NCBI GenBank assembly: GCA_031265585.1
Contig: JAISCL010000361.1
Location: forward strand, 1-32,253
Length of the DNA: 32,253 nucleotides
Source of the DNA: Tannerella sp.
GTDB lineage: Bacteria; Bacteroidota; Bacteroidia; Bacteroidales; Tannerellaceae
Direction: 5' to 3'
Part shown: piece after piece, positions 16,976-24,730 of the stretch
How positions within the stretch are numbered: position 1 is the first letter of the stretch
Layout: each line of letters begins with the position of its first letter
The notes under the pieces: generated by a model
What the model was told of the DNA's origin: nothing
Seen by the model: the letters and a program-made list of their open reading frames with translations, nothing else
Databases searched by the model: none
Translations under genes and position numbers: made by a program

Positions 16976-19900
16976 ATGAAACAGTTGTTCAGTATACTTT
17001 TTTTGTTGACAGTCGCAGGGAATGTCCCGGCACGTGGCGGGGATAATTATTATTTCAGGCATTATACGAACAGGGACGGCCTGTCCCACAACACGGTTTA
17101 CTGTTCGTTGCAGGACCGGAAGGGGTTTATGTGGTTCGGTACGGATGACGGGCTGAACCGCTTCGACGGCTATTCGTTCCAGGTCTTCCGGCACAATGGC
17201 CCGGAGCATCCGGAAAAGAGCCTCATCAATGACCGGATCAGCGATCTTGCGGAAGATTCTTCGGGGAAGATCTGGATTTGCACCGGCGGCGGCGTCTGCT
17301 GTTATGATTATGAGACCGATTCCTTTTATCCTTTCATCCTGGAATCGCAGTCGTCTCCCTATTTTGCCGAGCATGTATGCGAGGATAAAAGCGGAAATCT
17401 GTGGCTGAGGGATCATTTTAATATCACCCGGTACAACCGGGAGACGCGCTCCTTCAAGACCTATCATTCCGGTGAATACGGGTTCCGGTCGGTTACGATG
17501 ACCATGACGGAGGAGGGGACGCCCGTCTTTGCGGATGCTTCTTCCCTGTATGCGTATCATCCGGAATCGGATCATTTCGACCGGCTGCTGAGCCTTGAAA
17601 CGTTCCGGAAGAATGATCTGACGGTGATCAGTTCGGTGAAGGAAGCGCCCCAGACCGGTTTTTTCATCGGTACGGATCTGGAGGGGCTGTTGCTCTATCA
17701 TGCCGGCAGCGGCGAGATTGAGACCGTGATCCCGGAAATACACGTCCGTTCGATTATGCTCTGTAATTCGAATACCTACTGGATAGCGTCCGAATCCGGG
17801 ATTTATATCTATAACCTGATCGACCGGTCGGTGGTCAACCTGCGCAAGTCGCTGACGAATGAATATACCATTGCCGACAATGCCGTTTACTCGCTTACCC
17901 GGGACCGCGAAGGCGGCGTTTGGGTCACTTCCTTTTTCGGCGGCATCAATTACCTGCCCAAAAACCATCTGAATTTCACCTGTTATATCGGCGGGAAAAC
18001 GCATCCCGGCATGACAGGCAATATCGTGCGTGAAATCTGCCCGGATAAATACGGGAACCTGTGGCTGGGAACGGAAGATAACGGCATCAACCGTTTTGAC
18101 CGGAAGACCGGCAGGATGGTCAACTATTCGCTGCTAAACCCCGAACGGAAACTGGCCGCGACGAATATTCACGGGCTGTATGCCGAGGGCGACACGCTCT
18201 GGATCGGGTCGTTTAACAGGGGCATCGAGCTGATGCATATTCCCGACGGGAAGGTTTTTAAAAATTATAATTCCGCCAATACGGACGGCGGACTGATCTC
18301 CAATTTTGTCCTCTGCTTTTACAGGACACGGCAGGGGCTTCTCCTGATCGGGACGGCTTCCGGGGTGGTCGCCCTTGATGAAAAAAACAGCCGGTTCTAC
18401 CGCTGGAAAGGGGTCGAAAATCTTGTCCGGCAGATCCTGGAAGACCGGGACGGGAATATATGGGTCTCAACCAATAACGGACTGTATAAATATACCCCTC
18501 CCGCTGCGGATGCGTCTGCGGAGGAGGAAATGATCCGCTACACCGAGGCCCCGTCGTCCCGGAGCCAGGGACTGGGCAGCTCGAATACGACTTCCGTTTT
18601 TGAAGATTCCAAAGGCCGCATCTGGATCACCACCGTCTACGGATTCTCCCTTTACAATAAACATACCGGCCTGTTCAACCGCATCACTGTGGACGACGGG
18701 CTTCCCGGTAATATGATTTACCGGATTGTGGAGGATGACGAACATCTGTTCTGGATCTCCACCGCCAACGGACTGGTGCGCTTCAACCCCGAAACGCATG
18801 TCATGCATACCTATTCCTATTCCGATGGCCTGCATGAGACGCAGTTCAACTATTCGTCCTCCCATAAGGCGCCGGACGGGGTGATCTATATGGGGACGGT
18901 TAACGGCATGATTTCCTTTCATCCGAAGAATTTCATAAAAGACAGCTATGTGCCGCAGCTTTACATCACGCGCATCCATACGCACGATCATCCCGGCAAC
19001 AGCCGGTTTTTGCCGAACCGGGCCTCCGGCGAACCCTATACCCTGAAACTGCCCCATCACTCGTCCACCTTTACGGTTTCCTATATGGCGCCGGGCTACA
19101 CTTCGCCCGATGCCATCAAATATGCCTGTCTGCTGGACGGCGTTGACAGGGAGTGGATTTATATGGACAAAAACAGGGACGTCACCTTTGCCGGCCTCTC
19201 TCCCGGCGAATATACTTTCAGGGTGCGGTCGACGAATAGCAGCGGCGCCTGGCAGGATAATATTCAAACCCTGCATATCATCATCACGCCTCCCTTCCGG
19301 GTGACGGTATGGGCCTGGCTGCTTTACCTGGCGGCGGCCGTTTTGTGCCTGGCTGCCTTTTACCGGTATAAAAAGCGGAAGTTTTTCCTGAAAGCGCAGC
19401 ATAACCGGGAACTTTTTGAAGTAGAAAAGGAAAAGGAATTATATAATGCCAAAATACAGTTTTTTACGTTTATCACGCATGAAATACGCACGCCGCTTAC
19501 GCTGATCAAAGCCCCGCTGGAAAAAATACTGCGCTCGAACGACGGGAATGAAGCAACCAGGCAGCATCTTGAAATGATCGGGAAGAACACACAGCGCCTG
19601 CTTGATCTGAGTAACCAGCTGCTGGATTTCAGGAAAACGGAAAGCCGGGGATTCCGCCTCAACTTCGTGAAGACGGATGTCACGCTTCAGGTGGAGAATA
19701 TATTGACGCCGTTTATCCCTGTTTTCCGGAATGAAAATAAAAAGTTTTCCGCCGCTTTGCCGGGCAGCCCCGTTCCGGCGTATATTGACCGTGATGCGTT
19801 CACAAAAATTGTCACGAATATGCTTACCAATGCGCTGAAATATTCATCCCGCACGGTCTCGCTTTGCCTGCCGCCTCCGTCGCCGGATGACGGCTCTTTC

Positions 19901-20938
19901 CGGGTTATTGTGACAAATGACGGCATGGTGGTGCCCGAAAAGGAACGCGAACGGATCTTTGCACCCTTTTACCGCCTCAAAGAGACGGAAAACAGGCAGG
20001 GCAGCGGCATCGGCCTCTCCCTTGCGCGCACGCTGGCGGAGTTTCACCAGGGCTCGATCACTTACCGGGAAACGGAGGATGGACTGAACCGGTTTATCCT
20101 GGTGCTACCCGTCCGGCAGGAAGCGTATAATTTTGACCTGTCGGAACAGCCGGAAGTCCCTCCGGAAATCGCCGCCGTCCCGGACAGGCAGACGGTATTA
20201 ATCGTAGAAGACCAGCCGGATATGCGCATGTTTTTAGCCGGGGAACTGAAGGATAAATATGAAACGGCAGAAGCGGAAAACGGGAAGGAAGCGCTGCTTT
20301 TACTCGGAAAGAACCGGGTGGACCTGATCGTCAGCGATATTATGATGCCCCTGATGGATGGCTATGAATTGTGTGACAGCGTCAAGAACGACATCCGGCA
20401 CAGCCATATCCCGTTTATCCTGCTGACTGCGCAGCATAACCTGCAGTCGCGCCTGACCGGCCTTCACCAGGGAGCGGATGCATATATGGAAAAACCTTTT
20501 TCACTGGAACATCTTTTCGCCCAGATCGAAAACCTGCTGAAAAACAGGGAACGGATCCGCCGATCCTACCTTGAGAAACCCCAGACGCCCACCTCGTCGC
20601 TGGGCGTCTCTCCGGTAGATAACCGCTTCCTGGAAAAGCTGAATGCCTATATTGAGGAGAATCTTACCAGCGAACAGCTAAGCGTTGAAATGATTGCCGG
20701 CCAAATGGGAATGAGTAATTCCGGCCTTTACCGCAAAGTGAAAGCCATATCGGATCTTTCCCCCGTGGATTTCATCCGCATGGCGCGTTTGAAAAAAGCC
20801 GTCCACCTCATGCAGTCGGGTGAAAAAAGGATCAGCGAGATCGCCTACCGGGTCGGTTTTTCCTCCCCGACCTATTTCTCCACCAGCTTCCAGAAACAGT
20901 ACGGCAAATCCCCCTCGGAATTTCTGAAAGAACTGTAG
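16976..20938 (+). CDS. Hybrid two-component system regulator (HTCS)
   Basis: 1320 residues. MKQLFSILFLLTVAGNVPARG is a signal peptide. Periplasmic Reg_prop propeller repeats run from about 25 to 680, with repeated GLSHNTVYCSLQDRKGFMWF- and LWLGTEDNGINRF-type blades. A Y_Y_Y domain follows (about 695-765), then a membrane helix near 775-797. The histidine kinase has H835 in FITHEIRTPLTLI, and an ATPase domain with MLTNALKYSS and GSGIGLSLAR. The receiver domain (about 1072-1185) has D1121 in SDIMMPLMDG, and an AraC-type HTH follows (about 1230-1318). HTCS proteins sense glycan fragments and switch on PUL genes; the nearby GH43/GH2 cluster is the likely target. The stop TAG at 20936-20938 is part of a palindromic repeat. 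Confidence 0.96.
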   Translation: MKQLFSILFLLTVAGNVPARGGDNYYFRHYTNRDGLSHNTVYCSLQDRKGFMWFGTDDGLNRFDGYSFQVFRHNGPEHPEKSLINDRISDLAEDSSGKIWICTGGGVCCYDYETDSFYPFILESQSSPYFAEHVCEDKSGNLWLRDHFNITRYNRETRSFKTYHSGEYGFRSVTMTMTEEGTPVFADASSLYAYHPESDHFDRLLSLETFRKNDLTVISSVKEAPQTGFFIGTDLEGLLLYHAGSGEIETVIPEIHVRSIMLCNSNTYWIASESGIYIYNLIDRSVVNLRKSLTNEYTIADNAVYSLTRDREGGVWVTSFFGGINYLPKNHLNFTCYIGGKTHPGMTGNIVREICPDKYGNLWLGTEDNGINRFDRKTGRMVNYSLLNPERKLAATNIHGLYAEGDTLWIGSFNRGIELMHIPDGKVFKNYNSANTDGGLISNFVLCFYRTRQGLLLIGTASGVVALDEKNSRFYRWKGVENLVRQILEDRDGNIWVSTNNGLYKYTPPAADASAEEEMIRYTEAPSSRSQGLGSSNTTSVFEDSKGRIWITTVYGFSLYNKHTGLFNRITVDDGLPGNMIYRIVEDDEHLFWISTANGLVRFNPETHVMHTYSYSDGLHETQFNYSSSHKAPDGVIYMGTVNGMISFHPKNFIKDSYVPQLYITRIHTHDHPGNSRFLPNRASGEPYTLKLPHHSSTFTVSYMAPGYTSPDAIKYACLLDGVDREWIYMDKNRDVTFAGLSPGEYTFRVRSTNSSGAWQDNIQTLHIIITPPFRVTVWAWLLYLAAAVLCLAAFYRYKKRKFFLKAQHNRELFEVEKEKELYNAKIQFFTFITHEIRTPLTLIKAPLEKILRSNDGNEATRQHLEMIGKNTQRLLDLSNQLLDFRKTESRGFRLNFVKTDVTLQVENILTPFIPVFRNENKKFSAALPGSPVPAYIDRDAFTKIVTNMLTNALKYSSRTVSLCLPPPSPDDGSFRVIVTNDGMVVPEKERERIFAPFYRLKETENRQGSGIGLSLARTLAEFHQGSITYRETEDGLNRFILVLPVRQEAYNFDLSEQPEVPPEIAAVPDRQTVLIVEDQPDMRMFLAGELKDKYETAEAENGKEALLLLGKNRVDLIVSDIMMPLMDGYELCDSVKNDIRHSHIPFILLTAQHNLQSRLTGLHQGADAYMEKPFSLEHLFAQIENLLKNRERIRRSYLEKPQTPTSSLGVSPVDNRFLEKLNAYIEENLTSEQLSVEMIAGQMGMSNSGLYRKVKAISDLSPVDFIRMARLKKAVHLMQSGEKRISEIAYRVGFSSPTYFSTSFQKQYGKSPSEFLKEL

Positions 20939-20993
20939 AGACGCGATGCGTCGCGTCCCGGCCTCGCGGAGACGCGAAGCATCGCGTCTCTAC
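20935..20993. repeat. 59-bp compound palindrome that supplies both flanking stop codons
   Basis: The left arm is GTAGAGACGCGATGC, one mismatch, then TCGCGTC. The right arm is GACGCGA, one mismatch, then GCATCGCGTCTCTAC. This gives a stem of 22 pairs and one mismatch around a 13-nt loop (CCGGCCTCGCGGA). It looks like two copies of the 28-bp palindrome combined in inverted orientation (REPIN-like). The HTCS stop TAG is bases 20936-20938 in the left arm. The GtrA gene stop TAG (minus strand, 20990-20992) is in the right arm. It could act as a bidirectional terminator. Confidence 0.9.
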
Positions 20994-21511
20994 GGCAGGT
21001 TTTTGTCACTTTTCACAAGGGAGGCGGATTTGAACGTGAATTTCTTTTGCCCGATGTAGCTGCATACGACTGTAAGGAGGGTCACGATCATTTTAGACGG
21101 GGTGGGGTAAAAATCAAACCCGTCTACAAACACTTTCAACCCGGCATAATTGATCAGCAGATTGGCCAGGACAATCATCAGGTAGCGTGCCAGCTGTGTG
21201 CTTCCGCGCAGGCGGGATGCCGTAAAGGTCACATATTTCTGAAGGAGGAACCCCGAAAGCGTGACAACCGGGAACAGCAGGATGAAGGTGGCGATATGCG
21301 GGCTTAAGGTGACCGGGCCCAGGTTGACGTCGCGGTACCGGATGGCAAAATTATAGACAAGGAAATACAGTACCCAGTCAAATACGACATTGGCGCCGCC
21401 GCAAACCCCGTACCGGTAGAGTTGCAGCGGGACCAGTTTCCGGAAAGGAGGATAGGTACGGTCAATTATTCCCCGGATACACTGTCCGGTTCTTATAAAA
21501 AGTGTTCGCAT
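20990..21511 (-). CDS. GtrA-like membrane protein
   Basis: 173 residues from the ATG at 21511 (MRTLFIRTGQCIRG). A longer frame to 21544 is rejected because a promoter box lies inside it. Four membrane helices are visible, beginning with QLYRYGVCGGANVVFDWVLYF and ending with the GtrA hallmark SYIGQKKFTFK. GtrA proteins are small membrane proteins linked to flipping or transferring lipid-linked sugars, often bactoprenol-linked glucose or arabinogalactan precursors. No glycosyltransferase partner lies beside it. The gene ends inside the compound palindrome, convergent with the HTCS gene. Confidence 0.88.
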   Translation of the reverse strand: MRTLFIRTGQCIRGIIDRTYPPFRKLVPLQLYRYGVCGGANVVFDWVLYFLVYNFAIRYRDVNLGPVTLSPHIATFILLFPVVTLSGFLLQKYVTFTASRLRGSTQLARYLMIVLANLLINYAGLKVFVDGFDFYPTPSKMIVTLLTVVCSYIGQKKFTFKSASLVKSDKNLP

Positions 21512-21519
21512 AATGCCCG

Positions 21520-21527
21520 CAAAATTA
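21520..21527 (-). promoter_or_regulatory. Promoter -7 box for the GtrA-like gene
   Basis: The minus strand reads TAATTTTG, matching TAnnTTTG, with TTTC about 19 bp upstream as a partial -33 element. It lies 8 bp upstream of the ATG at 21511, so the leader would be very short or absent. It supports the downstream start. Confidence 0.45.
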
Positions 21528-21616
21528 CAATTTATTTCCGGCATTGAAAGTTTTCTGCAAAAATAAGGCTAACTCTTTTTTTGATGTTCGGAATTGACTC
21601 CGATTCCGACTGCAGT

Positions 21617-21806
21617 CAGTCTGTTCCCGGAAGTTCCGGGAAGCCACTGTCTGCTGTCAGTCCGTTCCCGGAAGTTCCGGGAAGCCACGGTCTGCTGTCA
21701 GTCCGTTCCCGGAAATTCCGGGAAGCCACTGTCTGCTGTCAGTCCGTTCCCGGAAATTCCGGGAAGCCACTGTACGCTGTCAGTCTGTTCCCGGAAGTTC
21801 CGGGAT
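21617..21806. repeat. Tandem array B: five 41-bp units with 19-nt dyads
   Basis: Units start at 21617, 21658, 21699, 21740 and 21781; the last stops after its dyad. Each carries TTCCCGGAAGTTCCGGGAA, or the AAT-centre form, with 8-nt arms and a 3-nt centre. It is followed by GCCA and a CTGTCTGCTGTCAGT-type linker. A partial linker (CTGCAGTCAGTCTG) precedes unit 1. The array lies between the divergent promoters of the GtrA and radical SAM genes. The dyad has the same size and following GCCA as array A, but its arms differ at four paired positions, all compensated. The units lack variable spacers and cas genes are absent, so it is not CRISPR. Confidence 0.9.
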
Positions 21807-21843
21807 AATCCGTTTCTGCTTCTTATGGAAATAGACCGGCCTG

Positions 21844-21875
21844 TTTTGGATTGTCTCCGATTTGCGCTATCTTTG
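21844..21875 (+). promoter_or_regulatory. Promoter of the radical SAM gene
   Basis: TTTTG at 21844-21848 and TATCTTTG at 21868-21875 are separated by 19 bp, the textbook Bacteroidota spacing for -33 and -7 elements. The ATG at 21893 follows 17 bp after the -7 box. This is the best promoter in the window. Confidence 0.7.
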
Positions 21876-21892
21876 CACGGAAAAAACAGATT

Positions 21893-23173
21893 ATGAAGCT
21901 TAAATTGATTTATCCCAAATGGAACAAGCTGCCCGGGCAGACCACCTTTAACCTGCCCCCGCACGGGCCGGTCGTTTTTGCGGCGACGCTTCCCGGATAC
22001 GTGGACGTCTCGTTTACGGACGAGAATGTGGAGGAGCTTGACTTCGAGGAGGCATGTGATCTTGTCGCCATTTCGATGATGCTCAGCACGCAGGTCAAAC
22101 GCGGGTGGGCGATTGCGGACGAATACCGGCGCCGCGGCAAACAGGTGCTCTTCGGCGGAATCTCGACCATGCTGCACGTGGAGGAGACGCTGCTTCATGC
22201 GGATGCCGTTTTCCTCGGCGAGGCGGAAGGCCGTATGGAAGAGGTGATGAAGGACTGGCAAAACGGGACGCTGAAGAAAGTCTACAACTATATGGCGCAG
22301 CAGCCGCCGATTGAGGACGTGGGGCCTGCGCGCCGCGACCTGTACCGGCGCGAACTGTATAACCACAAGGGGGTGCAGATGGTGGATCTGTTCCATGCCT
22401 CCCGCGGCTGCCGTTTCAGCTGTTATCCCTGTGCGGTATCCTACCTGGGCGGCCGCGTGTTCCGTTCCCGTCCGATGGACAAAGTGATTGAAGACCTGGC
22501 CTCGATCGACAACAACCGCCTCTTTGTGGTGGATAACTCGCTGGCCCAGAATAAGGAATGGGAGATGACGCTTTTCCGCGAGATGATACCGTTCAAAAAG
22601 AAATGGATGAGCCATACGATCGAAGACGATCCCGAAGTCCTCGACCTTGCCGCGCAGGCCGGCGCCTGGTATGTCTACCAGGCCGTATACGACACCTCGA
22701 ACTATATTAAGGAACGCGTGAAGCGCTACCACGATTACGGCATAGGCGTGGAAGGCACGATCCTGCTGGGGATAGACAACCAGACGGAAGACGACATCAA
22801 ACGCCTGGTGGATTTCCTGCTGGAGATAGACCTCGACCTGGCCGAGTTTACCGTCATGACCCCCTTCCCCCATACAAAAGGCTATGACGATTACCTGCGC
22901 CAGGGACGGATCTTCGATTTTGACTGGGATCATTACAATGCCGGCCAGGTAGTCTTCCATCCCAAACACATGTCGGCGGAACGGTTGCAGGAGCTTTACG
23001 AATATGCCTGGGAGACGTTCTACCGGGACGAAAGCCAGGAGCAGAAAATGTTCCGCCTGTTTACCGGCGTGGTGCTGCGCGAAATGAAAGAAGGCACCTA
23101 TCGCCCGCGCAACCGCGACCTCGTCAACAAATCATTCGGAAAAGACGTCGTGCGGAAAATCAAAAGCAGTTGA
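21893..23173 (+). CDS. B12-binding-domain radical SAM protein
   Basis: 426 residues from the ATG at 21893 (MKLKLIYPKWNKLPGQ); the longer frame from 21851 runs through the promoter. Residues about 1-135 form a Rossmann-like cobalamin-binding domain without the DxHxxG motif, as in many B12 radical SAM enzymes. The radical SAM domain follows, with the CX3CX2C cluster motif C173, C177, C180 in SRGCRFSCYPCAVSYLGGR and EGTILLGIDNQTEDD later in the barrel. The C-terminal part (TVMTPFPHTKGYDDYLRQGRI) is of the type seen in BchE/HpnJ-like enzymes. It would carry out a radical methylation or rearrangement on an unknown substrate. The stop lies 4 bp from that of the convergent pepD gene. Confidence 0.88.
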   Translation: MKLKLIYPKWNKLPGQTTFNLPPHGPVVFAATLPGYVDVSFTDENVEELDFEEACDLVAISMMLSTQVKRGWAIADEYRRRGKQVLFGGISTMLHVEETLLHADAVFLGEAEGRMEEVMKDWQNGTLKKVYNYMAQQPPIEDVGPARRDLYRRELYNHKGVQMVDLFHASRGCRFSCYPCAVSYLGGRVFRSRPMDKVIEDLASIDNNRLFVVDNSLAQNKEWEMTLFREMIPFKKKWMSHTIEDDPEVLDLAAQAGAWYVYQAVYDTSNYIKERVKRYHDYGIGVEGTILLGIDNQTEDDIKRLVDFLLEIDLDLAEFTVMTPFPHTKGYDDYLRQGRIFDFDWDHYNAGQVVFHPKHMSAERLQELYEYAWETFYRDESQEQKMFRLFTGVVLREMKEGTYRPRNRDLVNKSFGKDVVRKIKSS

Positions 23174-23177
23174 CGGG

Positions 23178-24644
23178 TTAAACGGCAACCGGCATGTTTG
23201 CCAGGGTGGATTTCAGGTATTCCCAGACGCGGGCTACGGAGGAGATGCGGACTGCTTCGTCGGGGGAATGGGGGTGCTTCAGGTCGGGGCCGAACGAGAT
23301 CATATCCATATCGGGATAGACGCCCTGGATGATGCCACATTCGAGGCCGGCGTGCATGACGGTGACCTGCGCTTTTTTTCCGTGCAGTTCTTCATATACG
23401 TGTTGCATTGCGTTCAGTACCGGGGAATGGGCGTCCGGTTGCCAGCCGTTATAGGCGTTGCCGTATTCCACCCTGGCGCCGGCCAGCGCGAACACGCTTT
23501 CCAGGGAGGAAAGCAGCGCCGTCTTCCGGCTCTCCGACGAACTGCGCGCCAGGATCTTTATTTCGATCAGCCCTTCGGAAGATTTAACGAGCGCAAGATT
23601 GGAGGAGGATTCCACCGTACCCGGAAAATCATGCAGCAGGGTCGCAACTCCGTTTTGGCAGGCTTCCACCGCATTGATCAAATCATCCTGGATTTCTTCC
23701 GGTATAAGCATATCGGGACGGCCTGTCATTTCCGCCATGAAACGGATGCCGTCTTCTATGCCGGCATATTCCAGGCGGTACAGATCCTGATAATCGGCAA
23801 CGAGTTCCCACAGCATTTCCACATTATCCCCGGGAAGGGTGATGACGGCTTCCGCTTCACGGGGGATCGCGTTGCGGAGGGAACCGCCGTCGACAGATGC
23901 CAGGCGGGCGCCGTAGCCACGCACGGCCTCCTTCAGGAAACGGAACATCAGTTTGTTTGCATTGGCCCGGCCTAAGTGAATATCAATGCCCGAATGTCCG
24001 CCTTTCAGACCGGAGAGGAACAGGCGAACGGGAACATCCCCGTCAATCAGGGGAGCGCCTTTCCTGTAGCGGAAAGAGATGTCCAGGTCGGCGCCGCCCG
24101 CACAGCCGACAAAAAGCTTCCCTTCTTCTTCCGAATCACAGTTCAGCAACGTCCGTCCACGGAGGAAGCCCGGCTTCAATCCGTTGGCGCCGTCCATCCC
24201 GACCTCCTCATCTACCGTAAAGAGCGCTTCCAGCGGCCCGTGCGGCAGGGTCGGATCGGCCAGTACAGCCATAGCCATGGCGACGCCGATCCCGTTGTCC
24301 GCTCCGAGCGTAGTGCCGCGCGCTTTCACCCAGTCTCCATCGACACAGGCCGGGATGGGGTCTTTTGAAAAATCATGCGGGACGTCGCTGTTCTTCTGGG
24401 GAACCATATCCAGGTGAGACTGTAAAATCACCGCCTTCCGATCCTCAAAACCCGGAGCGGCCGGTTTCCGTATCAGTACATTGCCCGCGGCATCCTGCCC
24501 GGTTTCGAGGCCGAGGCGGTGTCCAAAATCAACCATATACCGGGTGACGGCTTCCATTTGTCCCGTTGGTCTCGGGATTTGCGTAAGTTCATAAAAATAG
24601 CCCCATACCGGCTGGGGAGTAAGTGTCCTAATTTCTGTTGCCAT
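23178..24644 (-). CDS. pepD: Aminoacyl-histidine dipeptidase (M20 family)
   Basis: 488 residues, normal for PepD (cytosol nonspecific dipeptidase). It hydrolyses Xaa-His and many other dipeptides in the cytosol using two zinc ions. Metal and catalytic residues are seen as H77 and D79 in LQSHLDMVPQKN, D116 in TTLGADNGIGVAMA, E146/E147 in LFTVDEEVGMDGA, and the C-terminal HAGLECGI and SFGPDLKHPHSPDE segments. The lid/dimerisation domain lies in between, with GGHSGIDIHLGRANA. The start MATEIRTLTPQPVWGYF is well defined. It may be co-transcribed with the flippase-like gene 52 bp upstream, although an inverted repeat lies between. Confidence 0.95.
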   Translation of the reverse strand: MATEIRTLTPQPVWGYFYELTQIPRPTGQMEAVTRYMVDFGHRLGLETGQDAAGNVLIRKPAAPGFEDRKAVILQSHLDMVPQKNSDVPHDFSKDPIPACVDGDWVKARGTTLGADNGIGVAMAMAVLADPTLPHGPLEALFTVDEEVGMDGANGLKPGFLRGRTLLNCDSEEEGKLFVGCAGGADLDISFRYRKGAPLIDGDVPVRLFLSGLKGGHSGIDIHLGRANANKLMFRFLKEAVRGYGARLASVDGGSLRNAIPREAEAVITLPGDNVEMLWELVADYQDLYRLEYAGIEDGIRFMAEMTGRPDMLIPEEIQDDLINAVEACQNGVATLLHDFPGTVESSSNLALVKSSEGLIEIKILARSSSESRKTALLSSLESVFALAGARVEYGNAYNGWQPDAHSPVLNAMQHVYEELHGKKAQVTVMHAGLECGIIQGVYPDMDMISFGPDLKHPHSPDEAVRISSVARVWEYLKSTLANMPVAV

Positions 24645-24677
24645 ATTTTTTATTTTTAAAGGTTCAAAATCTTAAAC

Positions 24678-24730
24678 AGTGGAAAGTTGGCAGGAGCTAA
24701 CTTTCAATTTTCAATTTCCCGCTTTCCACT
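24678..24730. repeat. Heptamer-rich segment with 9-bp inverted repeat across a stop codon
   Basis: AGTGGAAAG at 24678-24686 pairs with CTTTCCACT at 24722-24730. Between and within them, read on the minus strand, are the heptamers GTGGAAA, GCGGGAA, ATTGAAA, ATTGAAA. The segment covers the last codons and the stop (24697-24699) of the flippase-like gene. It may end that transcript. Confidence 0.6.

Noticed and set aside
21617-21806. Array B as a CRISPR array
   Set aside because: The 41-bp units are near identical throughout and only five in number; no unique spacers are present.
21698-22969. 423-residue minus-strand frame across array B and the radical SAM gene
   Set aside because: It is antisense to a gene with a full CX3CX2C motif and a good promoter, and its tail is array translation.
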